Below, one piece after another: positions 5,427 through 5,611 of a stretch of 5,611 nt of DNA; the first letter of the stretch is position 1, and the number at the start of each line of letters is the position of its first letter. A program made the position numbers and the translations under genes. Source of the DNA: Halococcaceae archaeon (lineage in GTDB: Archaea > Halobacteriota > Halobacteria > Halobacteriales > Halalkalicoccaceae); contig SKXI01000486.1 in assembly GCA_007128515.1 (NCBI GenBank), forward strand, positions 1 through 5,611, written 5' to 3'. The notes below the pieces were generated by a model, which saw only the letters and a list, made by a program, of their open reading frames with translations, did no database searches and was not told where the DNA came from.

Positions 5427-5611
5427 GTGGACGAGAACGGGATTCTCGAGTGGAGCATCACCCGTAAGTACGACGTCGGGGACGGGCCGTGGCCGTCCGA
5501 AGACGAAGCGGCGATCGAGTACGATACCGAGAACGATCGTATCACCGTCACCGGCGTCTCCGTCGACGGAGATACGGGCTGGGAGGGCTGTGTCCGCCGC
5601 GTTCGCTACCA
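5427..5611 (+). CDS. Haloarchaeal hypothetical protein, cut by the window edge; start unclear, perhaps 5'-truncated
   Basis: From about 5409 the + strand has haloarchaeal codon use with C or G in most third positions and encodes an acidic protein: VDENGILEWSITRKYDV, then EDEAAIEYDTENDRITVTGV and GWEGCVRRVRY, still open at base 5611. The last part resembles the repeated beta-strand pattern (EYD-x-DR-ITVTG ... C) seen in small haloarchaeal secreted or lipoprotein-like hypothetical proteins; this is a loose likeness and gives no function. The frame is open back to a stop at 5355-5357 but contains no ATG; the only start-like codon is GTG 5427. No signal peptide or lipobox is encoded, and the putative transposon hairpin ends about 30 bp upstream. 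Thus it is either a GTG-started gene or one whose 5' part was lost at the insertion. Confidence 0.5.
   Translation, partial: MDENGILEWSITRKYDVGDGPWPSEDEAAIEYDTENDRITVTGVSVDGDTGWEGCVRRVRY

Noticed and set aside
5432..5448. Perfect hairpin CGAGAA-CGGGA-TTCTCG
   Set aside because: Lies inside a stretch with good coding signal and has no T tract; probably chance.
4751..5467. Open frame of about 238 codons on the + strand
   Set aside because: Mostly antisense to taw1; the right part beyond 5400 is in a different frame from the better coding signal of the partial gene there.
1..5611. CRISPR array, rRNA, toxin-antitoxin or phage genes
   Set aside because: No regularly spaced repeats, no rRNA-like segments, and no such gene families seen on either strand.

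Overview
The window looks like chromosomal DNA of a haloarchaeon (Halobacteria, Euryarchaeota). Reasons: very GC-rich third codon positions, strongly acidic proteins, promoters of the leaderless TATA type with few Shine-Dalgarno sequences, and archaea-specific families (CTP-dependent riboflavin kinase/regulator RbkR, and the radical-SAM wyosine enzyme Taw1).

Layout. From 1 to 1377 on the + strand is the 3' part of an APC-type permease fused to two universal-stress-protein (USP) domains; its 5' end lies outside the window. A 305-bp intergenic stretch with one good GC hairpin separates it from a minus-strand block that, in transcription order, reads taw1 (5242-4214), rbkR (4082-3381), ribB (3384-2683), ilvE (2618-1683). 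rbkR and ribB overlap by ATGA, and ribB has a strong GGAGG-type ribosome site inside the end of rbkR, so they form one translational unit. Between ribB and ilvE are 64 bp rich in inverted repeats. Right of taw1 are its promoter, a short hairpin that resembles the right end of an IS200/IS605 (TnpB-type) element, and the beginning of a + strand coding frame without a convincing start, cut off by the window edge.

How the genes work together. ribB makes the four-carbon precursor of riboflavin. RbkR converts riboflavin to FMN with CTP and, in the described family, represses or controls riboflavin genes through its winged helix domain. The most striking DNA signal is upstream of rbkR-ribB: two perfect palindromes of 18 bp each, directly abutting (4113-4130 and 4131-4148), related in sequence, followed by a degenerate third copy that overlaps the likely TATA box. 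This is the expected place for an autoregulatory RbkR operator, but the match of this sequence to a known haloarchaeal RbkR site was not tested. Taw1 makes the tricyclic base of wyosine-type tRNA-Phe nucleosides, and ilvE is the branched-chain aminotransferase. Their link with flavin synthesis may be only positional.

Limits: all functions come from reading motifs by eye; no database search was possible. Start codons of ilvE, rbkR and taw1 were moved inward from the longest open frames for the reasons given in each entry.
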